Source: Streptomyces sp. DT2A-34 (lineage in GTDB: Bacteria; Actinomycetota; Actinomycetes; Streptomycetales; Streptomycetaceae). Taken from it: a DNA stretch of 64,000 nt. Location: NCBI RefSeq assembly GCF_030499515.1, contig NZ_JASTWJ010000001.1, forward strand, positions 9,900,001-9,964,000. The letters are read 5' to 3'. The notes below the pieces were generated by a model. The model searched no databases and was not told the DNA's origin. It was given only the letters and a program-made list of their open reading frames with translations. This document shows, in pieces, positions 9,248 to 18,035 of the stretch (position 1 is its first letter; every line of letters begins with the position of its first letter). Both the position numbers and the translations under genes were made by a program.

Positions 9248-11014
9248 TCAGTCGGCCGACGGAGTCCACCCATTCGCCTCGATGCGCGCCCTGTCCGCCG
9301 GGCGCGCGTCGTCGAACAGGACACCGTCGGCCGTCTCGACGCGCACCCCGTCGACGTAGACCCCGCGGCCCACATACAGCCGGTCCGTCGCATACCGCCA
9401 GCGGAGCGCGAGCTGCCGCGCGGCGGGCATATCCGCCATGAGCCGGTGCCACACGCGGCCCGACCAGCCGGTGACCGTGCCGGTCGGGTGCGCTTGTGGC
9501 CGGTCGCCGTGGCGTGTCGTGGTGAAGGCCAACGGCTGCCATGTGGTCCCGCCGTCGCTGCTCGATTCCAGGGTGAGGACGTCCGGCTGCGGTTCGGTGT
9601 CCCACCACAGGGCGCAGCGCAGACATGTGTGGCCCGAAGACGTGTCGAGTGCGGGGAGCGTCAGGGTGGCGGTGGTGGTGTTCGTCATTCCGGAGAACCA
9701 TGCGGTACGACCGTGCCGGGGTCGGACCGGTACGGCGCGGGCCATGTTGTCGGCGGCGGCGACCCGGGGCGCGGAGCCGGAGCGCCAACTGCGCACCGGG
9801 TGGACCGAGTTGCCCAGGACGACGAGGAAGGAGTCGGTCGTCGGGTCGAGGACCAGCGAGGTGCCGGTGAAACCGGTGTGCCCCGCGGTGCGCGGGGTGG
9901 CCATCGCACCCATGTACCAGTGCTGGTAGAGCTCGAAGCCGAGGCCGTGCTCGTCGCCGGGAAAGGCGGTGTTGAAGTCGGTGAACATCAGCTCCACCGA
10001 CTCCGGCTCCAGGATGCGGGACCTGCCGTAGGAGCCGCCGTTGAGCAGCGTCCGGCCGAGGACCGCGAGGTCCCAGGCGTTCGAGAACACGCCCGCGTGG
10101 CCCGCGACCCCGCCGAGGCTGAAGGCGTTCTCGTCGTGCACCTCGCCCCACACGAGCCCACGGTCCAGGCCGGACCAGGGGCGCCGGGCGTCCTCCGTGG
10201 CCGCGATCTTCGGCTTCCAGGAAGCAGGCGGGTTGTAGCGGGTGCGGCGCATGCCGAGCGGGGCGGTGATCTCCTCGCGGAGGAGGGTGTCGAGCGTACG
10301 GCCGGTGACCTTCTCCAGGGCCAGCTGGAGGGAGATCAGGTTCAGGTCCGAGTAGAGGTACTTGGTGCCGGGCGTGTTCAGCGGCACCTCGTTCCAGATG
10401 AGTTGGAGCTTCTCCTCGTACGTCGGCGCGTTGTACAGCGGGATCCAGGCGCGGAATCCCGAGGTGTGGGTGAGGAGCTGACGGATCGTGATGTCCTGTT
10501 TGCCAGCGCGGCCGAAGTCGGGGAGGTAGGAGGCGACCGTCGACTCCAGCCCGAGCGCACCTCGCTCGATCTGCTGCACGGCGAGGATCGAGGTGAACAG
10601 CTTGGACACCGAGGCCAGATCGAAGACCGTGTCCTCGGCCATCGGGATCTGCTGGTCGGCCGGGAACTCGACGCCGGTGTCGGTCTTCTCGTCGTACGCC
10701 TGGTAGCGCACCGCCATGCCGATGGGCTGGTGCAGGGCTACGGTGCCGCCTCGTCCGGCGAGGAGCACGGCGCCCGCGTACCAGGGGTGCTTGGGGGAGG
10801 GGCCGAGGAACGTTTCAGTGTCGGTGACGAGTCGGCGGAGGTGGGCGGGGAGGAGGCCGGCGCGCTCGGGGGAACCGTGGCGCAGAGTGGGGTGAGCGGG
10901 GGCGGGGGCGGCTGCGGCCGGGGCGGCGGGTAAGGGTGCGAGGACCAGGGCTCCGCTCAAAGCCAAGGCGCCCAGCTGACGGCGGGTAGGTCTGGGGGCC
11001 GCTTCATCGGTCAT
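9248..11014 (-). CDS. Secreted serine hydrolase, class C beta-lactamase-like (PF00144), with C-terminal beta-sandwich extension
   Basis: A 588-residue protein. The start at 11014 begins an N-terminus with twin arginines (PTRRQLGAL) followed by a hydrophobic segment and an Ala-rich cleavage region, so it is probably exported by the Tat or Sec route. The penicillin-recognising fold shows the nucleophile motif S-V-S-K (135-138) and the Y-S-D-L-N motif near 225. After about residue 470 there is an extra domain with W-W-D-T, S-S-D-G-G-T-T-W and a Y-V-D-G-V-R motif, like carbohydrate- or protein-binding beta-sandwiches. These enzymes are usually esterases or peptidases rather than true beta-lactamases. 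It is divergent from the monooxygenase operon, with a 128-bp spacer. Confidence 0.85.
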   Translation of the reverse strand: MTDEAAPRPTRRQLGALALSGALVLAPLPAAPAAAAPAPAHPTLRHGSPERAGLLPAHLRRLVTDTETFLGPSPKHPWYAGAVLLAGRGGTVALHQPIGMAVRYQAYDEKTDTGVEFPADQQIPMAEDTVFDLASVSKLFTSILAVQQIERGALGLESTVASYLPDFGRAGKQDITIRQLLTHTSGFRAWIPLYNAPTYEEKLQLIWNEVPLNTPGTKYLYSDLNLISLQLALEKVTGRTLDTLLREEITAPLGMRRTRYNPPASWKPKIAATEDARRPWSGLDRGLVWGEVHDENAFSLGGVAGHAGVFSNAWDLAVLGRTLLNGGSYGRSRILEPESVELMFTDFNTAFPGDEHGLGFELYQHWYMGAMATPRTAGHTGFTGTSLVLDPTTDSFLVVLGNSVHPVRSWRSGSAPRVAAADNMARAVPVRPRHGRTAWFSGMTNTTTATLTLPALDTSSGHTCLRCALWWDTEPQPDVLTLESSSDGGTTWQPLAFTTTRHGDRPQAHPTGTVTGWSGRVWHRLMADMPAARQLALRWRYATDRLYVGRGVYVDGVRVETADGVLFDDARPADRARIEANGWTPSAD

Positions 11015-11084
11015 CGTGAAACCTTGCTGTCGGGTGCCGGTCGTGTCAATGAGGTGTGTGCGTTCCACATGGTGGGCCGAGAAA

Positions 11085-11099
11085 CTGACGGTCCATCAG
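11085..11099. promoter_or_regulatory. Inverted repeat CTGAC-N5-ATCAG, probable repressor operator
   Basis: An imperfect inverted repeat (CTGAC GGTCC ATCAG) lies 44 bp before the start of the flavoprotein/acyl-CoA ligase operon. A closely similar and more symmetric site occurs in the divergent promoter at 30744-30760, in front of other acyl-CoA genes. The size and spacing fit a TetR-family operator, but no TetR gene lies in this window. Confidence 0.4.
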
Positions 11100-11142
11100 G
11101 AAAGCCCTTCCGTCCTCCGGAGGACTCCGGCATCCTGCGCCC

Positions 11143-12252
11143 ATGCAGACGGAGCTGAGCAAGAAACTGGGAGTCGAGCACGCCATCTTCGGCTTCACGC
11201 CGTTCCCCGCCGTCGCCGCGGCCATCAGCCGGGCCGGCGGCTTCGGAGTGCTCGGCGCGGTCCGCTACACAGCCCCCGACGAGCTCAAACGCGACCTCGA
11301 CTGGATCGAGGCCCATGTCGACGGCAGGCCCTACGGTCTGGACGTCGTCATGCCCGCGAAGAAGGTCGAGGGCGTCACAGAAGCCGACGTCGAGGCGATG
11401 ATCCCCGAAGGGCACCGGCAGTTCGTCCAGGACACCCTCGCCAAGTACGGCGTGCCCGAGCTGGCCGAGGGGGAGGCGTCCGGGTGGCGCATCACCGGGT
11501 GGATGGAGCAGGTCGCCCGCAGCCAGCTCGACGTCGCCTTCGACTACCCGATCAAGCTGCTCGCCAACGCCCTGGGCTCGCCGCCCGCGGACGTCGTGCA
11601 ACGTGCCCATGACCGCGGTGTGCTGGTCGCCGCGCTCGCGGGTAGTGCCCGGCATGCCGTCAAGCACATGGAGGGCGGAATCGACATCGTGGTCGCCCAG
11701 GGCTATGAGGCGGGTGGCCACACCGGTGAGATCGCCTCCATGGTGCTCACGCCGGAGGTGGTGGAGGCGGTCGATCCGCTGCCCGTGCTGGCGGCCGGGG
11801 GGATCGGCAGCGGTCAACAGATGGCTGCCGCACTCAGCCTCGGCGCCCAGGGCGTGTGGCTGGGCTCCATATGGCTGACCACCACAGAGGCCGAACTCCC
11901 CTCACCCAAGCTCATCGAGAAGTTGCTGGCCGCCGGCTCCGGCGACACCGTGCGCTCCCGCGCCCTGACCGGCAAGCCCGCACGCCAGCTGCGCACCGAG
12001 TGGACCGACGCCTGGGACGACACGAACGGACCCGGCACCCTCCCCATGCCACTCCAGGGCCTGCTGGTCGCCGAGGCCGTCTCGCGCATCCAGAAGTACG
12101 AGGTCGAGCCGCTGCTCGGCACCCCCGTCGGCCAGATCGTGGGCCGGATGAACAGCGAACGCAGCGTCCAGGCCGTCGTCGACGACCTCACCCGCGGCTT
12201 CGAGCGAGCCGTCGATCGCATCAACCGCATCGCCGGAAGGAGCGGCCAGTGA
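11143..12252 (+). CDS. Nitronate monooxygenase-like FMN flavoprotein
   Basis: A 369-residue TIM-barrel protein of the nitronate monooxygenase / 2-nitropropane dioxygenase family. Supporting motifs are the N-terminal FGFTPFPAVAAAISRAGGFGVLG, the GIDIVVAQGYEAGGHTG segment and the phosphate-binding LAAGGIGSGQQMAAALSLGAQGV, all characteristic of FMN binding. Its stop overlaps the GTG start of the acyl-CoA ligase by four bases, so the two are cotranslated. In mycobacteria, relatives of this family (for example IpdC) act on CoA esters in steroid ring degradation, so an acyl-CoA dehydrogenase- or reductase-like job is more likely here than nitronate detoxification. That functional step is inference. 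Confidence 0.85.
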   Translation: MQTELSKKLGVEHAIFGFTPFPAVAAAISRAGGFGVLGAVRYTAPDELKRDLDWIEAHVDGRPYGLDVVMPAKKVEGVTEADVEAMIPEGHRQFVQDTLAKYGVPELAEGEASGWRITGWMEQVARSQLDVAFDYPIKLLANALGSPPADVVQRAHDRGVLVAALAGSARHAVKHMEGGIDIVVAQGYEAGGHTGEIASMVLTPEVVEAVDPLPVLAAGGIGSGQQMAAALSLGAQGVWLGSIWLTTTEAELPSPKLIEKLLAAGSGDTVRSRALTGKPARQLRTEWTDAWDDTNGPGTLPMPLQGLLVAEAVSRIQKYEVEPLLGTPVGQIVGRMNSERSVQAVVDDLTRGFERAVDRINRIAGRSGQ

Positions 12253-13802
12253 CGAGCACACCCCCCGCGGGCTTCTGGGCCCAGGCAGCGGCCGACCCCG
12301 ACCCCACGGTCCTCGTCGCCCCCGACGGCGAGGAGTGGACCGCCGGCCGACTGCACGCCGCCGCCAACCGACTCGTCCACGGCCTGCGCGCGGCCGGGAT
12401 GGAACGCGGCGACGCCTTCGCCGTCGTGCTGCCCAACAGCGTCGAGTTCTTCACCGCGTACCTCGCCGCCAGCCAGGCCGGGTTCTACCTGGTCCCCATC
12501 AACCACCACTTCGTCGGCCCCGAGATCGCCTGGATCGTCGCCGACTCCGGCGCCAAGGTGCTCCTCGCCCACGAACGCTTCGCCGCCCCCGCCCGCCACG
12601 CCGCCGAGGAAGCCGGCCTCCCCGGCACCCACCGATACGCGATCGGCACCGTCGAGGGCTTCCGGCCGTACGCCGAACTCCTCGACGGGCAACCGGAGTC
12701 GGCGCCGACGGACCGCGAGCTGGGCTGGGTCATGAACTACACCTCGGGCACCACCGGCCGACCGCGCGGCATCCGGCGGCCGCTGCCGGGCAAGGTCCCC
12801 GAGGAGGCGTACCTCGGCGGCTTCCTCGGCATCTTCGGCATCCGCCCGTTCGGCGACAACGTGCACCTGGTCTGCTCGCCGCTCTACCACACGGCCGTCC
12901 TCCAGTTCGCGGGGGCGTCCCTGCACATCGGTCACCGGCTGGTGCTGATGGACAAGTGGACGCCCGAGGAGATGCTCCGGCTGATCGACCGTGAGAGGTG
13001 CACCCACACCCACATGGTCCCGACCCAGTTCCACCGCCTGCTCGCCCTGCCCGAGGAGGTCCGGGCCCGCTACGACGTCTCCTCCATGCGGCACGCCATC
13101 CACGGCGCCGCCCCCTGCCCCGACCACGTGAAGCGGGCGATGCTCGACTGGTGGGGCCCCTGCGTGGAGGAGTACTACGCGGCCAGCGAGGGCGGCGGCG
13201 CCTTCGCCACCGCGCAGGACTGGCTGAAGAAGCCCGGCACGGTCGGCAAGGCCTGGCCCATCAGCGAACTCGCCGTCTTCGACGACGACGGCAACCGGCT
13301 CCCGCCCGGCGAACTCGGCACCGTCTACCTGAAGATGAACACCGGCGGTTTCGCCTACCACAAGGACGAGGCCAAGACGCAGAAGAACCGGATCGGCGAC
13401 TTCTTCACCGTCGGCGACCTCGGCTACCTCGACGAGGACGGCTACCTCTTCCTCCGCGACCGCAAGATAGACATGGTCATCTCGGGTGGGGTGAACATCT
13501 ATCCCGCCGAGATCGAGTCCGTGCTGCTCCAACACCCCGCCGTCGCCGACGCCGCCGCCTTCGGCATCCCGCACGACGACTGGGGCGAGGAGGTCAAGGC
13601 CGTCGTCGAGCCCGCCCCCGGTCACGAACCGGGCCCTGCCCTCGCCGCGGCGATCCTCGACCACTGCGCCGATCAACTCGCCGGCTACAAACGGCCCAAG
13701 AGCGTCGACTTCATCACCGAGATGCCGCGCGATCCCAACGGCAAGCTGTACAAGCGGCGGTTGCGGGACCCGTACTGGGAGGGGCGGGCGCGACCCGTGT
13801 GA
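12249..13802 (+). CDS. Acyl-CoA synthetase (ANL superfamily, FadD-like)
   Basis: A 517-residue adenylating enzyme that would activate a carboxylic acid to its CoA thioester. It shows the P-loop NYTSGTTGRPRGI (about residue 160), the A5 region with EEYYAASEGGG, the A7/A8 motif GDLGYLDEDGYLFLRDR and the C-terminal catalytic lysine motif PRDPNGKLYKR. The GTG start is set by the four-base overlap (GTGA) with the flavoprotein gene; the frame is open further upstream only because it reads through that gene. The substrate is not evident. The flavoprotein partner suggests a catabolic pathway for a cyclic or branched acid. A hairpin follows the stop. Confidence 0.88.
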   Translation: MTSTPPAGFWAQAAADPDPTVLVAPDGEEWTAGRLHAAANRLVHGLRAAGMERGDAFAVVLPNSVEFFTAYLAASQAGFYLVPINHHFVGPEIAWIVADSGAKVLLAHERFAAPARHAAEEAGLPGTHRYAIGTVEGFRPYAELLDGQPESAPTDRELGWVMNYTSGTTGRPRGIRRPLPGKVPEEAYLGGFLGIFGIRPFGDNVHLVCSPLYHTAVLQFAGASLHIGHRLVLMDKWTPEEMLRLIDRERCTHTHMVPTQFHRLLALPEEVRARYDVSSMRHAIHGAAPCPDHVKRAMLDWWGPCVEEYYAASEGGGAFATAQDWLKKPGTVGKAWPISELAVFDDDGNRLPPGELGTVYLKMNTGGFAYHKDEAKTQKNRIGDFFTVGDLGYLDEDGYLFLRDRKIDMVISGGVNIYPAEIESVLLQHPAVADAAAFGIPHDDWGEEVKAVVEPAPGHEPGPALAAAILDHCADQLAGYKRPKSVDFITEMPRDPNGKLYKRRLRDPYWEGRARPV

Positions 13803-13809
13803 CCACGGC

Positions 13810-13838
13810 CCGGCCGCTCGTCCGGGATCGGCGGCCGG
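13810..13838. terminator. Hairpin between convergent acyl-CoA ligase and LAL regulator genes
   Basis: Eight-base arms CCGGCCGC and GCGGCCGG with a 13-base loop begin eight bases after the ligase stop and end ten bases before the stop of the minus-strand LAL gene. There is no T run, as is usual in streptomycetes. It may serve both strands. Confidence 0.55.
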
Positions 13839-13847
13839 CCGGGGGCC

Positions 13848-16757
13848 TCAGGAGCGAGGGCGAGGAAAGGTCTCCAGGGCCTTGGCGAGGCCGGTGGCGT
13901 CGGTGCCGACCTTGCGGTAGACGCTGGACAGCAACTGCCGCACGCCCTGCTCGGTGAGCCGGAGTTCCTTGGCGATCACTGCCACCGGTTGGCCCTGGAC
14001 CGCCAGTTCGGCGGTACGGCGCTCCTGAGCCGTCAGTGTGTCCGCCTGCGTGTACCGAAGCGGCAGCGGGCGCAGTCCGGCCGCCGAGAGTTCCTCCCTG
14101 GCCCGGGCGGCGAGCGCCTCCGCCCCACAGTGGACGGCACCTTCCAGACCCCGGTAGAGCCGATCGGCGGCCTCCTGGACTCGGCCGTCCAGGGACAGGG
14201 CGGCGCCGTGGCCGATCAGGGCACGGGCGAGCTCGTAGGAGGCGGGCGACTGCTCCAGGTGGTCCACGGCCTCGGCGTACAGGTCGACCGCCGCCGGACC
14301 GCCGGTCACCTCGGCGAGGGTGTGGAGGGCTTGGCCGATCGTGGAGGCGGCGCCGAAGTCCCGGGCACGCTTGACCGCGTCCTGGGCGTGACCGACCGCC
14401 GCCTCCGGGGCGGTGGAGGCGAGGGCGGCCGCCAGGTGCAGCTGCCACGGGCACCAGGAGGGGTTGCGCACGCCCCGCGCGTCCAGCCAGTCCCCGACGG
14501 CGGACAACAGGCTCTCGGCCTCGGCATGCCGGCCCTCGGCCAGGAGCAGTTCGGCGTACACCGTGCGGGGATCGGGGTAGATGACGGCGTTCGGGACGAC
14601 CTCGCCGTAGCGGTAGGAGTCGGCGAGGCGACGCGCGTCGGTGATGCGGCCGCGGGCGAGCAGGATCTGGATGAGGATGCCGACGGCGAACCACTGGGCG
14701 GGGACCGCACCTGCCACACGGTCGGCGGTGCGCAGCCCGGACCGTACGAGTTCCTCCGCCTCGGGGAGGCAGCCGCGGCGGTAGCGGATGTAGCCGAAAA
14801 GAGTCTGTCCCTGCGCCAGGTGGGAGCCGCGCCAGCCCATGCGCTCGCACTCGGCCATGCCCTCGGTGAACAGTTCTTCGGCCCGCCGCGGCTGGTCGCA
14901 GTACATGAACACCAGGGCGACCGAGACGGGTACCTCGAAGCCCCGGTTCTCGTCCGTCCAGCTCAGTCCACCGCGCAGGGCCTCCTCCGCACACGCGAAG
15001 ACGGTCTGCCGGGGCTCGCCGCGCACCATGGCGTCCCAGGCCCGCAGCCCCAGGATGTACCGCTCCTCCAGACCACGGCCGGCCAACCGCTCGGCCAGCC
15101 GCGCCAGCCTGCGCGAGCGGGCGAACGAGTCGGGCTCATCGGTGCGGAAGGCGCTCCAGACGAAGTGGTCGGCCTGTATGCGCAGGCGGATGCGCGGATG
15201 GGTGGCAAGCCGCGCCGCGTCGGCGGACACGGTCGCCGCCTCGGCCAGCCGGTCGGTGTGGGCCAGCGCCTGGGTCAGCCGGTAGACGATGGAGGCCCGC
15301 AGATGGGGCTCCACGTCGGACTCCGCCAGCGCCTCCTGGAGATGGCTGACCGTCGCCGTCGGTTCGATCAGGAAGGTCGAGCACGCGAGCTCGTGCAGGA
15401 GTGCGGCCCGGTCCTGCGGACGCGGTGGCTCCTGCAACGCTCGGGACAGGACGCGCCGGGCGGCCTCCGGAGCCCCGGCCCGAAGGTGCTCACGGGCGGC
15501 CTCGCGCAGGCATGCGACCACCTCCGGCCTGCCCTCGCAGGGAACCTCCAGCAGATGCCGGGCGGCGACGGTCGGACCGTACCCTGCCGCGCGGACGGCC
15601 TCCGCGGCCCTGTCGTGCATGCCGACCCGCAGGCCCGAGGGGATGGACCGGTAGATCGTCGTGGCGATCAGCGGGTGGACGAACTCGATGCCGCCCCCGG
15701 GTCCCTCGGCGTCGGAAAGGATTCGGGCGGCGCGCAACTTCTCGGTGACCTCCACGGCCTCCTCGCTACCGATCACCGCGAGAGTGGCGGCGAGCTCCCG
15801 TGACACCGGTGGACCCAGTACGGCCGCGGCATGGGCGAAACGGACGGTGGTGGTGCCGAGCGCGCGCAGGCTCTCGATCAGTCCAGGGCCCTTGACCGCT
15901 GCGGCCAGGTCCCGCATCGCGGGCAACTCGTCCTGTGCGCCCTTCAGGTTCCGTTCGCCGAGCCTGATGGCGAGTTCGACGGTCTCGAACGGGCTGCCGC
16001 CGGTCACCGACCAGCACTCGTCGCAGAACGCGTCCTCGACACCCTCTCCCAGTGCGTCCCGGACGATCTGGGCCACGCCGGCGGCGCTGAGCCGCGCCAG
16101 CGGGTACGGGCGGTTCTCGTGACGCTCGACGACCGTGCGGAAGGGGGCCGCCTCGGGCGGCAGTTCGTCGGGCCGGTAGGCCACGACGAGCAGAAGCGGA
16201 AGATCGGCGGCCCGCGGAGCGAACGAGGCGAGCCAGCCGAGTGACTCGAGATCGGCCCAGTGCAGGTCGTCCAGGAGCAGGACGAGGGGCGCCTTCATCG
16301 CCGCGAGACGCGTCATGACCCAGTCGAGGCCGTCGCGCACCCCGGTCGGGTCCGGCGCCTGGGCGGTGTCCGTCGCCTCCAGGCCGAGCGCGGCGGCGAC
16401 GATGTCGTACCAACTGCCCAGGAAAGTACGGCGTTCCGTTTCGTCCATGGTGGCCAGCGTGGGCTGGACGAGCTGGCGCACCAGACGGAACGCCAGCTCC
16501 TGATCTTTCTCGCCGGCCCGGGCCGAGAGCACATGGAATCCGTGTGCCGCGGCGCGGGCGCGTGCCTTCGTGAGGAGTGCCGTCTTGCCCAGCCCGGCCG
16601 GACCGGTGAAGGCGAGCAGCTCGGTGGGGCGCGCTCGCTGCACGCCGCCGGCTGCGTCGCGGAGGTCCGACAAGGCGGAGTCGAGAGCCTGGAGTTCCCG
16701 TTGGCGCTCCAGCAACGGGCGGGGCTCGGAGTTCGGTTGCCACGACCCATGCGCCAT
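13848..16757 (-). CDS. LAL-family LuxR transcriptional regulator (large ATP-binding)
   Basis: A 969-residue regulator. It has an N-terminal AAA/STAND ATPase with Walker A GPAGLGKT (52-59) and Walker B LVLLLDDLHWAD (about 160), a long helical TPR-like middle, and a C-terminal LuxR HTH (TAQERRTAELAVQGQ...VRQLLSSVYRKVG, about 905-965). LAL proteins are typical pathway-specific activators of secondary metabolite clusters. The start at 16757 is taken because the conserved N-terminal L-L-E-R-Q-R-E-L motif follows after 15 residues; the frame runs much further upstream but there it only crosses the terpene synthase gene antisense to nothing conserved. It lies 266 bp downstream of the terpene synthase on the same strand and may regulate it. 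Confidence 0.88.
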   Translation of the reverse strand: MAHGSWQPNSEPRPLLERQRELQALDSALSDLRDAAGGVQRARPTELLAFTGPAGLGKTALLTKARARAAAHGFHVLSARAGEKDQELAFRLVRQLVQPTLATMDETERRTFLGSWYDIVAAALGLEATDTAQAPDPTGVRDGLDWVMTRLAAMKAPLVLLLDDLHWADLESLGWLASFAPRAADLPLLLVVAYRPDELPPEAAPFRTVVERHENRPYPLARLSAAGVAQIVRDALGEGVEDAFCDECWSVTGGSPFETVELAIRLGERNLKGAQDELPAMRDLAAAVKGPGLIESLRALGTTTVRFAHAAAVLGPPVSRELAATLAVIGSEEAVEVTEKLRAARILSDAEGPGGGIEFVHPLIATTIYRSIPSGLRVGMHDRAAEAVRAAGYGPTVAARHLLEVPCEGRPEVVACLREAAREHLRAGAPEAARRVLSRALQEPPRPQDRAALLHELACSTFLIEPTATVSHLQEALAESDVEPHLRASIVYRLTQALAHTDRLAEAATVSADAARLATHPRIRLRIQADHFVWSAFRTDEPDSFARSRRLARLAERLAGRGLEERYILGLRAWDAMVRGEPRQTVFACAEEALRGGLSWTDENRGFEVPVSVALVFMYCDQPRRAEELFTEGMAECERMGWRGSHLAQGQTLFGYIRYRRGCLPEAEELVRSGLRTADRVAGAVPAQWFAVGILIQILLARGRITDARRLADSYRYGEVVPNAVIYPDPRTVYAELLLAEGRHAEAESLLSAVGDWLDARGVRNPSWCPWQLHLAAALASTAPEAAVGHAQDAVKRARDFGAASTIGQALHTLAEVTGGPAAVDLYAEAVDHLEQSPASYELARALIGHGAALSLDGRVQEAADRLYRGLEGAVHCGAEALAARAREELSAAGLRPLPLRYTQADTLTAQERRTAELAVQGQPVAVIAKELRLTEQGVRQLLSSVYRKVGTDATGLAKALETFPRPRS

Positions 16758-16916
16758 GTGCCCTACCGCTTCCTGTCGTCGATCCGGAGGACAGCGCAGA
16801 GCGTACGCCGCGGGTGAGCGCCCAGTGGCCCTGTTCGGGCACGAGGATGACAGAGAAGGATGAATTCCGCGCCCAAGTGGTTCGATTGTCCGCTCTTCGG
16901 GTAGGGAGCCCCGAAT

Positions 16917-16950
16917 AAGTGCTCTCGGCCCTCGACAAGTGCTCTCGGCC
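16917..16950. repeat. Two-copy direct repeat with 20-bp period
   Basis: AAGTGCTCTCGGCC occurs at 16917-16930 and again at 16937-16950, in the 266-bp gap between the terpene synthase and the LAL gene. It lies about 160-190 bp before the LAL start. A two-turn spacing of identical half sites would suit tandem binding of a regulator on one face of the helix, but no binding protein can be named. Confidence 0.5.
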
Positions 16951-17023
16951 GTTGAGGAATACCGATCGTGGGTGGGCCGGGAGCCGTGCGCCCGCGGCGT
17001 GGCGCCGACGGGCGCACGATCTC

Positions 17024-18030
17024 TCACAGCAGAGCGGGAGCCAGCGCCGCGTCCGCATAGCGCGGCACGCTGCGGGACCAGTAGTAACACCCACGGATCC
17101 AGCCGACCATGCCGTCCACGTAGCCGATCCCGGCAGGGCTCAACTCCGGCTTGATCTCTTCGTAGAGCCGCTCGAACTCCCTGATCGTGCCGTTGATCTG
17201 CCGGATGGCCAGCATCACGGCCGCCGGAAGGGAGCACCCGTGGGCCCGCTGGTGGGCGAGGGCCAGATTGATCACGCCGCCCGTCCGCTGCTCCTTCACC
17301 GCGGAGAAGAGGTCGGGTATCCACACCGCCGCATCGGCCGACAGCCGGCTCAGACGTTGCACTACGGGGTGATGGAGCTCCTCGGGGGACAGCTCGCGCG
17401 GTTGCGCCGCTTCGGCCAGCGGGTAGAAGGGCTCGACGCCCGCGGTGAGCGAACGTATGGAGGTGCTCAGTGCCATGTGCGGGGGGAGGGGCTGCGCCTG
17501 GGCCACCGCCTCGTACAGCAGGCCGTGCACGTATTCGCGGCTCTTCCACGCCCAGCGCGCTGCTTGTGCGGGGGTGCACCGCTCTCGGACCTGCCGGTGG
17601 AGATCGGCCAGCGCCGCCCCGAGGAGCGTGCCGGGCCGGGCGTCGTCGCGCAGGATGCCGATGCTCTCGCTCAGCATGGGCAGGAGCCGGTCCGGTGACC
17701 GCCGACCCATCTCTTCCGCCCGGTCGTCGAAGACGAATTGATAGGCGATTTGGTTCGCCACGATCTGGAGGAGATCCAACTCCACCGTCGGGCTGATGCG
17801 GGACGCGAGTTCGGCGGGCCGGTGAAGGCGATCATCGCCTCCACCCCCAGTTCGTCGGTGAGCCCGCACGTGCGTAACCACGCGTCGACGCCGTCGGCCG
17901 CTTCGGATGCGTGGGCATTGCTCAGAAACGGGAAGGGCATATAGAGATGGGCGTCGATCAGTTCCGTGAGATTGGAGGCGGGAATTCCGCCTTGCGTGGC
18001 GAGACCGACTTCCTCATGCGTCGTCGACAC
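17024..18030 (-). pseudogene. Class I terpene synthase, interrupted by a frameshift
   Basis: The gene starts at a GTG (18030) with GGAAGG eight bases before it, five bases after the P450 stop. The first frame encodes the usual opening (LYMPFPFLSNAHASEA...GVEAMIAFTGP). The rest (AELASRISPTVELDLL...YQFVFDDRAEE...) continues in another frame, and the switch lies around 17812-17820, where one base appears to be missing. Together they give about 335 residues, the normal length of bacterial sesquiterpene cyclases. The Asp-rich motif DDRAEE and the C-terminal WIRGCYYWSRSVPRY are present. The Mg-binding NSE triad reads PDLFSAVKE, with proline where asparagine is expected. This could be a true pseudogene or a sequencing error; the Asn-to-Pro change argues independently for weakened function. 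Confidence 0.8.
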
Positions 18031-18035
18031 CGTTG

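Noticed and set aside
9438..10933. Long + strand frames opposite the serine hydrolase
   Set aside because: They are complements of the hydrolase gene, which has S-x-x-K and Y-S-D motifs, and hold no domain.
9248..11014. True beta-lactamase resistance gene
   Set aside because: S-x-x-K and Y-S-D-L-N are shared by many esterases and peptidases, and the large C-terminal domain is not found in resistance enzymes.
12249..12260. Starts of the acyl-CoA ligase upstream of 12249
   Set aside because: Upstream codons lie in the flavoprotein gene in a different frame; the four-base GTGA overlap and family length fix the start.
16758..17579. An N-terminal extension of the LAL regulator of about 270 residues
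   Set aside because: The frame is open only because of GC bias; it runs antisense-free across the terpene synthase on the same strand, shows no LAL pattern, and the known N-terminal motif begins after 16757.
17812..17820. Programmed frameshifting as the cause of the split terpene synthase
   Set aside because: No slippery heptamer or clear downstream stem is visible, and programmed shifting is not known for these enzymes. A deletion or base-call error is simpler.
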